A stretch of 64,000 nt of DNA, taken from the NCBI GenBank assembly GCA_910585435.1, contig CAJUEJ010000022.1, forward strand, positions 6,254 to 70,253. The letters are read 5' to 3'. The number at the start of each line of letters is the position of its first letter. The stretch's first letter is position 1. A program made the position numbers and the translations under genes. Below are positions 8,870 through 16,040 of this stretch, in pieces. This stretch comes from an uncultured Hungatella sp. (lineage in GTDB: Bacteria > Bacillota > Clostridia > Lachnospirales > Lachnospiraceae). Under the pieces are notes generated by a model, which was not told the DNA's origin, searched no databases, and worked only from the letters and a program-made list of their open reading frames with translations.

Positions 8870-9751
8870 ATGAAGAAAAAGGCTACAATACGTAAGGCGG
8901 CTCCCTATATTATGGTTATGCCGGCGGTTATTTTCCTGATTATATTTACATTTATTCCCATTCTGTATCTGTTTGTACTCAGCTTTTTTAAGTACAACCT
9001 GATAAGCGATATGCAGTTTATAGGAATGGATAATTACAAGAATCTGTTTTTTGTGGAAGCAGGTTTCTGGGTGGCGGCCAGGAATACGGTTATCTATACG
9101 GTCAGCCTGGTTATCTTTCTCACCTTGTTCTCCCTGCTGCTGGCAGTGGCGCTGGAGAAATCAAGCCTTTTAAATGCATTTGCCCAGAGGCTTATGTTTT
9201 TGCCCCACCTTTGCGCCACCCTGACTGTTGCCATGATATTTCAGTGGCTGATGAATGAGGAGGGAATGTTCAACGCGGTTTTAGGCCTGTTTAAGCTTCC
9301 GGGCCTTCGGTGGCTCAACAGCTCGGATACCGCCCTGTTCTCCATCATCATCATCGCCTGCTGGAAGGATATCGGCTACTACACCATCATTATGCTGTCT
9401 TCCCTGAAGGCGATCCCTGCGGAGATCAATGAGGCGGCCCAGCTTGACAATGCAGGCTTTCTGCGGCGGTTTTTCAGAATCACCCTGCCTATGGTTTCGC
9501 CCCAGCTGTTTTTCCTTCTGATTACCATTACCATGGGAGCGTTCAAGGTATTTGACATGGTGCGCATCCTGACAGAAGGGGGGCCAGGCAACTCCACAGA
9601 CAGTATCGTGTACTGGATCTACAAAAAAGCATTCACAGGCACCCTGAACTTAGGGCTTGCGTCAGCGGCCTCCGTCGTATTGATGGGCGTCATGATGCTT
9701 ATGACTGTCATCTATTTCAACACCATTAACAAAAAGGTTCACTATCAGTAA
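8870..9751 (+). CDS. CUT1 ABC transporter permease (UgpA type)
   Basis: 293-residue membrane protein. ATG 8870 preferred (AAGGAGG 9 nt upstream) over an in-frame TTG three codons earlier. First membrane segment near residues 14-38. EAA loop INEAAQLDNAGFLRRFFRIT lies near 188-207 and GGPGNSTDS near 240. It pairs with the next permease. The gene sits 44 bp after the ATPase gene, so co-transcription is expected. Substrate not readable from sequence; the enzymes at both ends of the operon point to an organophosphate. Confidence 0.92.
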   Translation: MKKKATIRKAAPYIMVMPAVIFLIIFTFIPILYLFVLSFFKYNLISDMQFIGMDNYKNLFFVEAGFWVAARNTVIYTVSLVIFLTLFSLLLAVALEKSSLLNAFAQRLMFLPHLCATLTVAMIFQWLMNEEGMFNAVLGLFKLPGLRWLNSSDTALFSIIIIACWKDIGYYTIIMLSSLKAIPAEINEAAQLDNAGFLRRFFRITLPMVSPQLFFLLITITMGAFKVFDMVRILTEGGPGNSTDSIVYWIYKKAFTGTLNLGLASAASVVLMGVMMLMTVIYFNTINKKVHYQ

Positions 9752-9762
9752 AGGGGGATATC

Positions 9763-10644
9763 ATGGAGAAGCAATCACTCTCTAAATACCACAGTTTTTC
9801 CTACGGCGCCAGGCGGGGCGCAGGAAGGCTTTTATCTGTCCTGGGGAGGCTTTTTCTTTGCCTGATCTTCGGCTTTCCCTTTTATTGGATGGTTATCACA
9901 TCTTTAAAAACCAAGGCAGAGTCCATCCAGTGGCCGCCTACCATGTGGCCCCGTATTCTTTCTTTAGACGGATATAAGACAGTGATGACAGCCATGGATC
10001 TGACAAAATATTTTAAAAATTCCCTGTTCATCATCTTCTGGGTTATTGTGATCCAGCTGCTTGTCATGATTCCGGCTGCCTATGCATTTGCCAAATATGA
10101 GTTTAGAGGCAAAAAGATAATGTTTGCCCTGGTTATGATGGCATACATGACGCCTACAGTGGTGACATTTATCCCTGTCTACATTATGTTTGCCAAGATA
10201 CAGCCCTTTGGAATCAATCTGCTGAACACCTTGTGGCCTCAGATCCTGCCCTTTGGCGCCAATGCCTTCGGGATATTCCTTCTGCGCCAGTCCTTTATGC
10301 AGATTCCGGAGGAGGTCATCGAATCAGCCAGAATGGACAATGCGGGAGAGATAAGCATTATGGCCCACATCATGGTGCCTATGTCAAAGGCTACTATCGT
10401 CACCGTGCTTCTTTTCAGCTTTATCAACCACTGGAACGCGTATTTCTGGCCTCTGGTAATGTGCCGGACAGACGAGGTCAAGCCTTTGATTCTGGCGGTG
10501 GCTGACATTAAAAATGTGGAGGAGGGCATCGTCTGGCCTACCATGATGGCAGGCAACACCCTGGTTATGCTGCCTATTATCATTCTCTTTGTCTTTGCCA
10601 GCCAAAAGATTATCGCATCCATGGCATACAGGGGCGTGAAATAA
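9763..10644 (+). CDS. CUT1 ABC transporter permease (UgpE type)
   Basis: 293 residues, MalG/UgpE family. Hydrophobic segments begin near residue 28, the EAA loop (VIESARMDNAGEISIMAHI) is near residues 185-205, and the protein ends MAYRGVK, typical for the family. The EAA core reads ESARMDNAG, slightly off consensus but acceptable. Starts 11 bp after the partner permease. Together the two form the membrane channel of the importer. Confidence 0.92.
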   Translation: MEKQSLSKYHSFSYGARRGAGRLLSVLGRLFLCLIFGFPFYWMVITSLKTKAESIQWPPTMWPRILSLDGYKTVMTAMDLTKYFKNSLFIIFWVIVIQLLVMIPAAYAFAKYEFRGKKIMFALVMMAYMTPTVVTFIPVYIMFAKIQPFGINLLNTLWPQILPFGANAFGIFLLRQSFMQIPEEVIESARMDNAGEISIMAHIMVPMSKATIVTVLLFSFINHWNAYFWPLVMCRTDEVKPLILAVADIKNVEEGIVWPTMMAGNTLVMLPIIILFVFASQKIIASMAYRGVK

Positions 10645-10695
10645 ATGAAACATTTTATTATAAAGAAGGGATCACAGATCAAGAAAGGAGTTTTT

Positions 10696-12105
10696 ATGAA
10701 AAAAACCAACACAATCAAAAGGTATGGGGCACTTATGATGGCAGCAGGTCTTGTCCTGGGAACATGGGGCTGCGGCGGCTCCGGTTCAGAAAGCACCAAA
10801 GCGCCGGAAACCACCAAGGCAGAGGCTAAAACCACACAGGCCGGGCAGGAGGCCAAGGCAGCCGAAAGCAGCGGGGCCAAAGAAGCAGCTGCGGCGGATA
10901 CGGCGCTTACAGAGCCTATAGAGATCACTCTGTGGGGCAAATGGGGAGCCGGTGTAAACGGAGACGCCACACGGGCTTTGGTTGATAAGTTTAATGCGGA
11001 AAACGGCAAGGGAATCACGGTTCTCTACGAGCATGCAGGCAATACGGCCACCATCATGTCCGAGATCATGACAGCCGTTGCAGGAGGCACCACACCGGAG
11101 CTTATTATGATGGACTGCACCACGGTTCCCATTCTTGCGGAAAACGGGGTGCTGGCAGATGTGTCCAAATATGTGGAGAGAGACAATTTCGACCCGGATA
11201 ATGTGATTGAAAATATGAATTACTATTCTACATACGGAGATGCGTATATCTCCATCCCCTTTGCCCGGTCCAATGTGGTTTACATCTACAATCCGGATAT
11301 TTTTGAGGAATGCGGTGTCACGGTTCCTGTAACCATTGATGAGATGGTGGAAAATGCCAAGATTATCAAGGAGAAAAAAGGGATTCCTTCCTACAGCATG
11401 ATCTTTGACGCCAGCTTTTACCAGAATGCCCTTCTGGTAGGCATGGGCTCGGAAGGCGTGGTGTCTGAGGACGGGAAACGGCCGGCAGCCCTTGAGGACG
11501 GATGCCTGGAGCGGCTGCTTACGGACTGGCAGACCTGGGTAAAGGAAGGCTGGTGTACGGCGCCGGATGTTACTGATGCGGAAAAGCTGATGCTGGAATC
11601 CTTCTACCAGGGAAAGCTGGCTGCCTTTGAGACCTCCAGCGGCCTGATCCGGACCATATCCAAGGCAGTGGAGGAGACAGGACAGAAGGCAGAGGTTGCT
11701 TTCCTTCCCGGATACAACGGCAATGCATCAGGCAGCGGCGGAAGCCAGATCGGCGTCATCGCTCCTGGAAAGACGGATGCACAGATCGAGGCAGCCTGGG
11801 AATTCATGAAGTTTATGCTGGAGGATGAAAATGTAGTGTATTTTACGGAAAATACAGGCTTTCTTCCCACAACCAAAAGCTCTCTGGAAACAGAGGGGAT
11901 GAAGAGGGTATTTGAAGAATACCCGGGGATTAAGACAGCTATCGATCAGATGCCTCTGGCTGCTGACCCATACTGGTCTACACACAGGGCGGACTGGCAG
12001 GTGCAGGTAAAGCAGGCCATGTCGGCAGTGATTCAGGACGGGGCAGATGTAAGCGAGCAGATCGCTTATCTGGAAAGCCAGAAGCAGAATGTATTTGGAA
12101 ATTAA
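10696..12105 (+). CDS. Lipoprotein solute-binding protein, family 1 (UgpB-like)
   Basis: 469 residues. Start at ATG 10696 (AAAGGAG 5 nt upstream) gives a standard signal peptide (MKKTNTIKRYG… then a hydrophobic stretch) and Cys in GTWGCGG, an imperfect lipobox with Trp at -2. A low-complexity Ala/Lys/Thr/Glu linker (about 30-70) separates the lipid anchor from the fold. The mature part has the SBP_bac_1 pattern: ITLWGKWGAG, EIMTAVAGGTTPELIMMD, SIPFARSNVVYIYNPDIFEECG, GNASGSGGSQIGVI. It captures substrate for the two upstream permeases. An in-frame ATG 17 codons earlier lacks a good ribosome site. Confidence 0.92.
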   Translation: MKKTNTIKRYGALMMAAGLVLGTWGCGGSGSESTKAPETTKAEAKTTQAGQEAKAAESSGAKEAAAADTALTEPIEITLWGKWGAGVNGDATRALVDKFNAENGKGITVLYEHAGNTATIMSEIMTAVAGGTTPELIMMDCTTVPILAENGVLADVSKYVERDNFDPDNVIENMNYYSTYGDAYISIPFARSNVVYIYNPDIFEECGVTVPVTIDEMVENAKIIKEKKGIPSYSMIFDASFYQNALLVGMGSEGVVSEDGKRPAALEDGCLERLLTDWQTWVKEGWCTAPDVTDAEKLMLESFYQGKLAAFETSSGLIRTISKAVEETGQKAEVAFLPGYNGNASGSGGSQIGVIAPGKTDAQIEAAWEFMKFMLEDENVVYFTENTGFLPTTKSSLETEGMKRVFEEYPGIKTAIDQMPLAADPYWSTHRADWQVQVKQAMSAVIQDGADVSEQIAYLESQKQNVFGN

Positions 12106-12120
12106 TTGGAAATTAAAAGC

Positions 12121-12150
12121 CTGGCGCGGCGGCGGTTGCTGCCGCGCCGG
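12121..12150 (+). other. Strong GC hairpin without T-tract between binding protein and phosphodiesterase genes
   Basis: GGCGCGGCGGC (12123-12133), loop GGTT, GCTGCCGCGCC (12138-12148): an 11-bp stem just after the binding-protein stop. No run of T follows, so it is unlikely to terminate transcription. Such structures often protect the 3' end of the abundant upstream message and set unequal expression within an operon. Confidence 0.6.
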
Positions 12151-12251
12151 AAGTGCTGGTGCGTCCGGGGAGGCTTTGGGGCTGGTTTTTTGCCAGAAGC
12201 GCCTACACAAAGCATTTCCGAGACAGCCCATTGGAAGAAAAGGAGGGGACA

Positions 12252-13598
12252 ATGAAACAGAAGCTTATCGTCATATCAGCAGACGGCCTGGTGGGGGAGG
12301 ATGTGGAAGCCATGGGCGCCATGCCGGGATTTCAGAAGTATTTTGCCCACTGCGCCAGGGCAGAGTCCATGCGATCCATCTATCCCACCATCACCTATCC
12401 CTGCCATACCACCATGTCCACAGGGGTGTATCCGGATAAGCATAAAGTACTGGGCAACCTTGTGTTTGAGCCAGGCGGCCAGAAGCTTCCCTGGAAATGG
12501 TTTTATAAGTATAATCAGTGGAAGGAGGATATTTTCTGTGCGGCCCACAGGGCAGGGCTTACCACAGCTGCCGTATTCTGGCCGGTTACCGGCTGTCATC
12601 CCTGCATTGATTATCTGATTCCCGAGTACTGGGCGCAGAGTGACAGCCAGACATTGGCTGAGGCTTTCCGGGAAGGGGGCTCCTCCCCGGAGGTACTGGA
12701 GATCATCGAAAAAAATCTTCCCATCGTCCATGTGCCTGGAGGAGAGATCCGCACCAGGCATCCGGAAAATGATGAATTTATACTGGCCTGTACCTGTGAC
12801 ATCATCCGGCGGTTTGCCCCGGATCTTTTGATGATCCATCCCGGCAATGTGGACGGCCTGCGCCACCACCACGGTGTGTTCGGCCCGGAGATCACAAAGG
12901 CAGTGAAGGATACGGACCGGTATCTTGCCATGGTGATGGACACCCTTAAAGAGACAGGGCTTCTCTCCTGCACCAATGTGGTGCTGACCAGCGATCACGG
13001 CCTTATAGATATTGACCGGGTGGTTCATCTGAATCAGGCGTTTGCACAGAAGGGGCTGTTAACCATTGAGATTTCCGGGAAGGCTGTGGAGGCCGGCGGG
13101 ACGGAGATGTTTGGAAAACTGGCCTCATGGGAAGCCTGTGCGCTGTCCGGCGGAACCTCTGCCCTTGTCTATCTGAATCCGAAGGCAGGAGACCAGGTGC
13201 GGGAGAAGACAGGGAGGGTGCTTGCAGAGCTTGAGGAAGAAGGACGATGGGGTATCGGAAGCATATTTACCCAGGAGGAGATACGGGAAAAAGAACATCT
13301 GGACGGTGATTTTGCCTTCGTGGTGGAGACAGACGGACACAGCGCCTTCGGCGATAAGCTGTTGCCTCCTGCGGTTACATATTTCCAGAAGGAGGACTAC
13401 CGAAGCGGGAAAGCCACCCACGGGCATTTGCCGGATAAGGGGCCGCAGCCTGTATTTTTAGGCGTGGGGCCGGGATTTCGCCAGGATGCCAGGATAGCCA
13501 GGGCCCGGCTGGTAGACGGGGCACCTACCTACGCCAGGCTTTTAGGCGTCCATCTGCAGGGGGCGGACGGGGTTCCCATGGAGGGCCTGCTGAAATAA
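12252..13598 (+). CDS. Alkaline-phosphatase-superfamily phosphodiesterase (nucleotide pyrophosphatase-like)
   Basis: 448 residues. Start at ATG 12252 behind AAAAGGAGGGG. Metal and nucleophile signatures of the NPP/type I phosphodiesterase family are present: SADG (Asp11), PTITYPCHTTMSTGVYP (Thr48 in the nucleophile position), NVDGLRHHHG and TSDHGL, with a late His in ATHGH. No signal peptide, so it is cytoplasmic. As the last gene of the DeoR-linked ABC operon it probably cleaves an imported phosphodiester or phosphonate-type compound, feeding the GpsA-like dehydrogenase. Substrate class is inference; phosphomonoesterase or phosphonoacetate-hydrolase-like activity are alternatives. Confidence 0.85.
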   Translation: MKQKLIVISADGLVGEDVEAMGAMPGFQKYFAHCARAESMRSIYPTITYPCHTTMSTGVYPDKHKVLGNLVFEPGGQKLPWKWFYKYNQWKEDIFCAAHRAGLTTAAVFWPVTGCHPCIDYLIPEYWAQSDSQTLAEAFREGGSSPEVLEIIEKNLPIVHVPGGEIRTRHPENDEFILACTCDIIRRFAPDLLMIHPGNVDGLRHHHGVFGPEITKAVKDTDRYLAMVMDTLKETGLLSCTNVVLTSDHGLIDIDRVVHLNQAFAQKGLLTIEISGKAVEAGGTEMFGKLASWEACALSGGTSALVYLNPKAGDQVREKTGRVLAELEEEGRWGIGSIFTQEEIREKEHLDGDFAFVVETDGHSAFGDKLLPPAVTYFQKEDYRSGKATHGHLPDKGPQPVFLGVGPGFRQDARIARARLVDGAPTYARLLGVHLQGADGVPMEGLLK

Positions 13599-13623
13599 TA
13601 GATACAGGCTTTACAAAAAATAC

Positions 13624-13652
13624 TTGAATCCTGCTGCTCAATGTGCTATATT
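13624..13652 (+). promoter_or_regulatory. Promoter of the antitoxin RNA
   Basis: TTGAAT (13624-13629), 17-bp spacer, TATATT (13647-13652), pointing rightward toward the shared terminator. Predicted start near 13659. Confidence 0.6.
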
Positions 13653-13658
13653 AGATAT

Positions 13659-13750
13659 AGGAAAACAACCGTCCACAAAGTGGTTGACCTCCGGCAAAGC
13701 TAAAAGCCTACCTTCACAGGGCAAGTGACAAGGTAGGCTTGTTTATTTTT
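13659..13750 (+). ncRNA. Putative type I antitoxin RNA
   Basis: A transcript of about 90 nt is predicted from the promoter above to the T-tract at 13741-13750. It is convergent with the toxin mRNA and complementary to that message's 3' end, including the last codons of the toxin gene. Its first 40 nt (AGGAAAACAACCGTCC…) closely resemble the first 40 nt of the toxin mRNA itself and contain CAACC/GGTTG arms. No protein-coding frame with a ribosome site is seen in it. The assignment rests on architecture, not on similarity to a named RNA family. Confidence 0.55.
13704..13750. terminator. Bidirectional terminator shared by toxin mRNA and antitoxin RNA
   Basis: AAGCCTACCTT (13704-13714) pairs perfectly with AAGGTAGGCTT (13730-13740), with an inner CAC/GTG pairing in the loop. 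A T-rich tract follows on the plus strand (GTTTATTTTT) and a weaker one on the minus strand. Confidence 0.75.
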
Positions 13751-13838
13751 GCTTGTGGTTCCTATCAATATAGGCAAGCAGTGCGACCAGAAAAGTACCG
13801 CCTAAAAATAACAGGCTAAATACCTCGTATGTAGTCAT
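13743..13838 (-). CDS. Hol_Tox-family small membrane toxin (type I toxin-antitoxin)
   Basis: 31-residue peptide opening MTTYEVFSLLFLGGTFLV and ending IDRNHKQK: one hydrophobic helix with a basic tail, the pattern of the putative holin-like toxins (Hol_Tox; TxpA/BsrG-like peptides). A strong GGGGAGGTGG ribosome site precedes the ATG. A TTGTCC-17-TATAAT promoter lies about 70 bp upstream and the shared terminator lies downstream. Overexpression of such peptides damages the membrane; the overlapping convergent RNA would block translation or trigger mRNA decay. Family match is confident from the sequence pattern; activity is inferred. Confidence 0.82.
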   Translation of the reverse strand: MTTYEVFSLLFLGGTFLVALLAYIDRNHKQK

Positions 13839-13910
13839 ATGCACCACCTCCCCTCTTTTGCAAGTTTAGGGAGGCTTACCACCTTGTAACACGGTTGTTT
13901 CCTGTAACAT

Positions 13911-13939
13911 ATTATAGCACAACCTGTATACCTGGACAA
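13911..13939 (-). promoter_or_regulatory. Promoter of the small toxin
   Basis: Minus strand TTGTCC (13934-13939), 17-bp spacer, TATAAT (13911-13916). Predicted start near 13903, giving an mRNA of about 200 nt ending at the shared terminator. Confidence 0.7.
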
Positions 13940-13983
13940 CTTATTTTTATCCAATTTTGAGCAGCTTTTCACCCATGGAAGGC

Positions 13984-14012
13984 TTTACATCTTACTATCA
14001 TACGGCTATAAT
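13984..14012 (+). promoter_or_regulatory. Sigma-A promoter of eno
   Basis: TTTACA (13984-13989), 17-bp spacer, TATAAT (14007-14012). It gives a leader of about 150 nt before the enolase ATG. Confidence 0.65.
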
Positions 14013-14170
14013 GTAGTTAAGGACATTCTTCTGTATGAGAAAACCTTCCGGGGAATGTACACGGAATACAAAAAGTGCATACCGGCTGACCAAATCCACA
14101 TAATTTTCACAAAAAATGGCTATCCTTATAGCAGATGCACATGTTGCAAAACCATAAGGAGGCCATTTTT

Positions 14171-15463
14171 ATGTATGACACATTTGAGATAACGAAAGTG
14201 CTGGGGCGGGAGATCCTGGATTCCAGGGGGAATCCCACCGTAGAGGTGGAGGTTTGGCTGGAAGGCGGGGCCGTAGGCCGTGCAGCCGTGCCCTCCGGCG
14301 CATCCACAGGAAAATTTGAGGCGGTGGAGCTGCGGGACGGAGGAAGACGGTACGGGGGCCTGGGAGTAAAAAAGGCGGTGGAGCATGTAAATACCATCCT
14401 GGCAGATTCCGTTGTGTTTGAGTCAGCCCTGAACCAGAAACGGATAGACTCCCTTTTAAGGGAGGCGGATGGAACGGAAAACAAGGGAAAGCTGGGGGCC
14501 AATGCCATCCTGGGTGTTTCCATGGCTGTGGCCCGGGCGGCTGCCAACAGCCTTCATATGCCCTTATTCCGGTATCTGGGAGGCATCGCCGCAAGCCAGA
14601 TGCCAGTACCTATGATGAACATTTTAAACGGAGGCGTCCACGCAGACAATACTGTGGATTTGCAGGAATTCATGATTATGCCTGTAGGTGCCGAAAGCTT
14701 TCCTGAGGGCCTGCGGATGTGTGCGGAGATTTATCACACATTAAAGAAGCTTCTGAAAACCAGCGGCTATTCCACGGCAGTAGGAGACGAGGGCGGATTC
14801 GCTCCGGATTTAAAGGATACAAGAGAGGTGCTGACCTACCTGGTAGACGCCATAAAGCTAAGCGGCTACCGCCCGGGCGAGCAGATAAAAATTGCCATAG
14901 ACGCAGCTTCCAGCGAGCTGTACGATGAAGAGAAGAACGTCTACTTTTTCCCGGGAGAAAGCAAGATGACCGGGAAGCGGGTGGAGCGGACAGCGAAAGA
15001 AATGGTAGAATACTACAGCAGCCTGACTGAGGAATTCCCCATCCTGTCCATTGAGGACGGCCTTCATGAGGAGGACTGGGAAGGCTGGCAGATGCTGACA
15101 AAAACCCTGGGCTCCCGGATTCAGCTGGTGGGAGACGATCTGTTTGTAACCAACACCAAACGGCTGAAAAAAGGGATTGAACTGGGAGCCGCAAACTCTA
15201 TCCTGGTAAAGGTAAACCAGATCGGCACCCTGACGGAAAGCTTCGAGGCCATCCACATGGCAAAGCAGGCCGGATACACCACCGTGATTTCCCACCGGTC
15301 CGGCGAGACGGAGGATGCCATCATCGCAGACATCGCGGTGGCTGTCAATGCAGGCCAGATAAAGACAGGCGCCCCCTGCCGCAGCGACCGGGTAGCCAAA
15401 TACAACCAGCTGCTGCGGATACAGGATGAGTTGAACGACAGACTCCCTTCTGAGGATCTGTAA
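14171..15463 (+). CDS. eno: Enolase (phosphopyruvate hydratase)
   Basis: 430 residues, the usual length. It converts 2-phosphoglycerate to phosphoenolpyruvate in glycolysis. Visible motifs: SGASTGKFEAVELRD (mobile loop), AVGDEGGFAPD (catalytic Glu), LSIEDGL and GDDLFVTN (Mg ligands), ILVKVNQIGTLTE (catalytic Lys) and ISHRSGETEDAIIAD (His/Arg/Ser contacts). Start at ATG 14171 behind AAGGAGG; an upstream in-frame ATG lacks a ribosome site. It is transcribed from its own promoter and stands alone before the secG-rnr-smpB group. Its stop codon lies inside the left arm of an imperfect palindrome. Confidence 0.98.
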   Translation: MYDTFEITKVLGREILDSRGNPTVEVEVWLEGGAVGRAAVPSGASTGKFEAVELRDGGRRYGGLGVKKAVEHVNTILADSVVFESALNQKRIDSLLREADGTENKGKLGANAILGVSMAVARAAANSLHMPLFRYLGGIAASQMPVPMMNILNGGVHADNTVDLQEFMIMPVGAESFPEGLRMCAEIYHTLKKLLKTSGYSTAVGDEGGFAPDLKDTREVLTYLVDAIKLSGYRPGEQIKIAIDAASSELYDEEKNVYFFPGESKMTGKRVERTAKEMVEYYSSLTEEFPILSIEDGLHEEDWEGWQMLTKTLGSRIQLVGDDLFVTNTKRLKKGIELGAANSILVKVNQIGTLTESFEAIHMAKQAGYTTVISHRSGETEDAIIADIAVAVNAGQIKTGAPCRSDRVAKYNQLLRIQDELNDRLPSEDL

Positions 15464-15561
15464 AGCAAAGCCCTTACCGGAATGCGCCGAGGCAAAAAAT
15501 CCGTCATGCCGGAGCTGCTAAAAGATGAATTGCTGCCTAAGGGTGTCAACGCTTTACAGAT
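15456..15561. repeat. Imperfect 106-bp palindrome overlapping the eno stop codon
   Basis: ATCTGTAAAGC (15456-15466) is matched by GCTTTACAGAT (15551-15561), and further in CCCTTA (15471-15476) pairs with TAAGGG (15538-15543). The interior can form smaller CCGG-based helices. No T-tract follows, so it is not a normal terminator. It could be a structured RNA tail or a decayed inverted-repeat element. Confidence 0.45.
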
Positions 15562-15585
15562 TCTTATGGAAAATGGGATTAAAGG

Positions 15586-15614
15586 TTGTATTTTCCGGGA
15601 AAGTATGCTAAAAT
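15586..15614 (+). promoter_or_regulatory. Promoter of secG
   Basis: TTGTAT (15586-15591), 17-bp spacer, TAAAAT (15609-15614), about 35 bp before the secG ATG. Confidence 0.55.
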
Positions 15615-15647
15615 CATGGTGTTTGACTATAGGAGGTGCAAGAAAGC

Positions 15648-15878
15648 ATGCTGAAAGTATTATTAGTCGTGGTGTTTGTTCTTATATGTATCGCTCTGAC
15701 CGTGATTGTACTGCTCCAGGAAGGAAAATCTCAGGGTCTTGGTTCTATCAGTGGTATGGCAGACAGCTACTGGGGAAAGAATAAAGGACGTTCTATGGAA
15801 GGAACTTTGGAGAAGTTTACGAAGTTTGCCGCTGTTGCGGTTCTTTTACTGGCGTTGATACTGAATATAATCTGGTAG
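15648..15878 (+). CDS. secG: Protein translocase subunit SecG
   Basis: 76 residues with two membrane helices (about 3-23 and 53-73) joined by a loop containing LLQEGKSQGLGSISGM, the SecG signature. It is part of the SecYEG protein-export channel. ATG 15648 chosen, with AGGAGG ending 11 nt upstream. The position before rnr and smpB is the conserved Firmicutes order, although a terminator separates it from rnr here. Confidence 0.95.
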   Translation: MLKVLLVVVFVLICIALTVIVLLQEGKSQGLGSISGMADSYWGKNKGRSMEGTLEKFTKFAAVAVLLLALILNIIW

Positions 15879-15890
15879 GATACGAAACAG

Positions 15891-15918
15891 ACACTCTTGG
15901 CAACAAGGGTGTTTTTTT
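15891..15918 (+). terminator. Rho-independent terminator after secG
   Basis: ACACTCTTG / CAAGGGTGT nine-bp stem with a GCAA tetraloop, followed by seven T. Confidence 0.88.
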
Positions 15919-16040
15919 CTACACAGACGGATGAGCGGCAGATGGGGAAGCTTTAAAGCGGGAAAACTTAAGAATGGGGAAACGCAGGAACTGCGTGAGA
16001 ACGCTGGCGCACACGTACGCTGGCAGATATTGGAGGGAAC

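Noticed and set aside
15482..15784. 100-codon frame between eno and secG
   Set aside because: Runs through the palindrome and overlaps secG in another frame; no ribosome site at its start.
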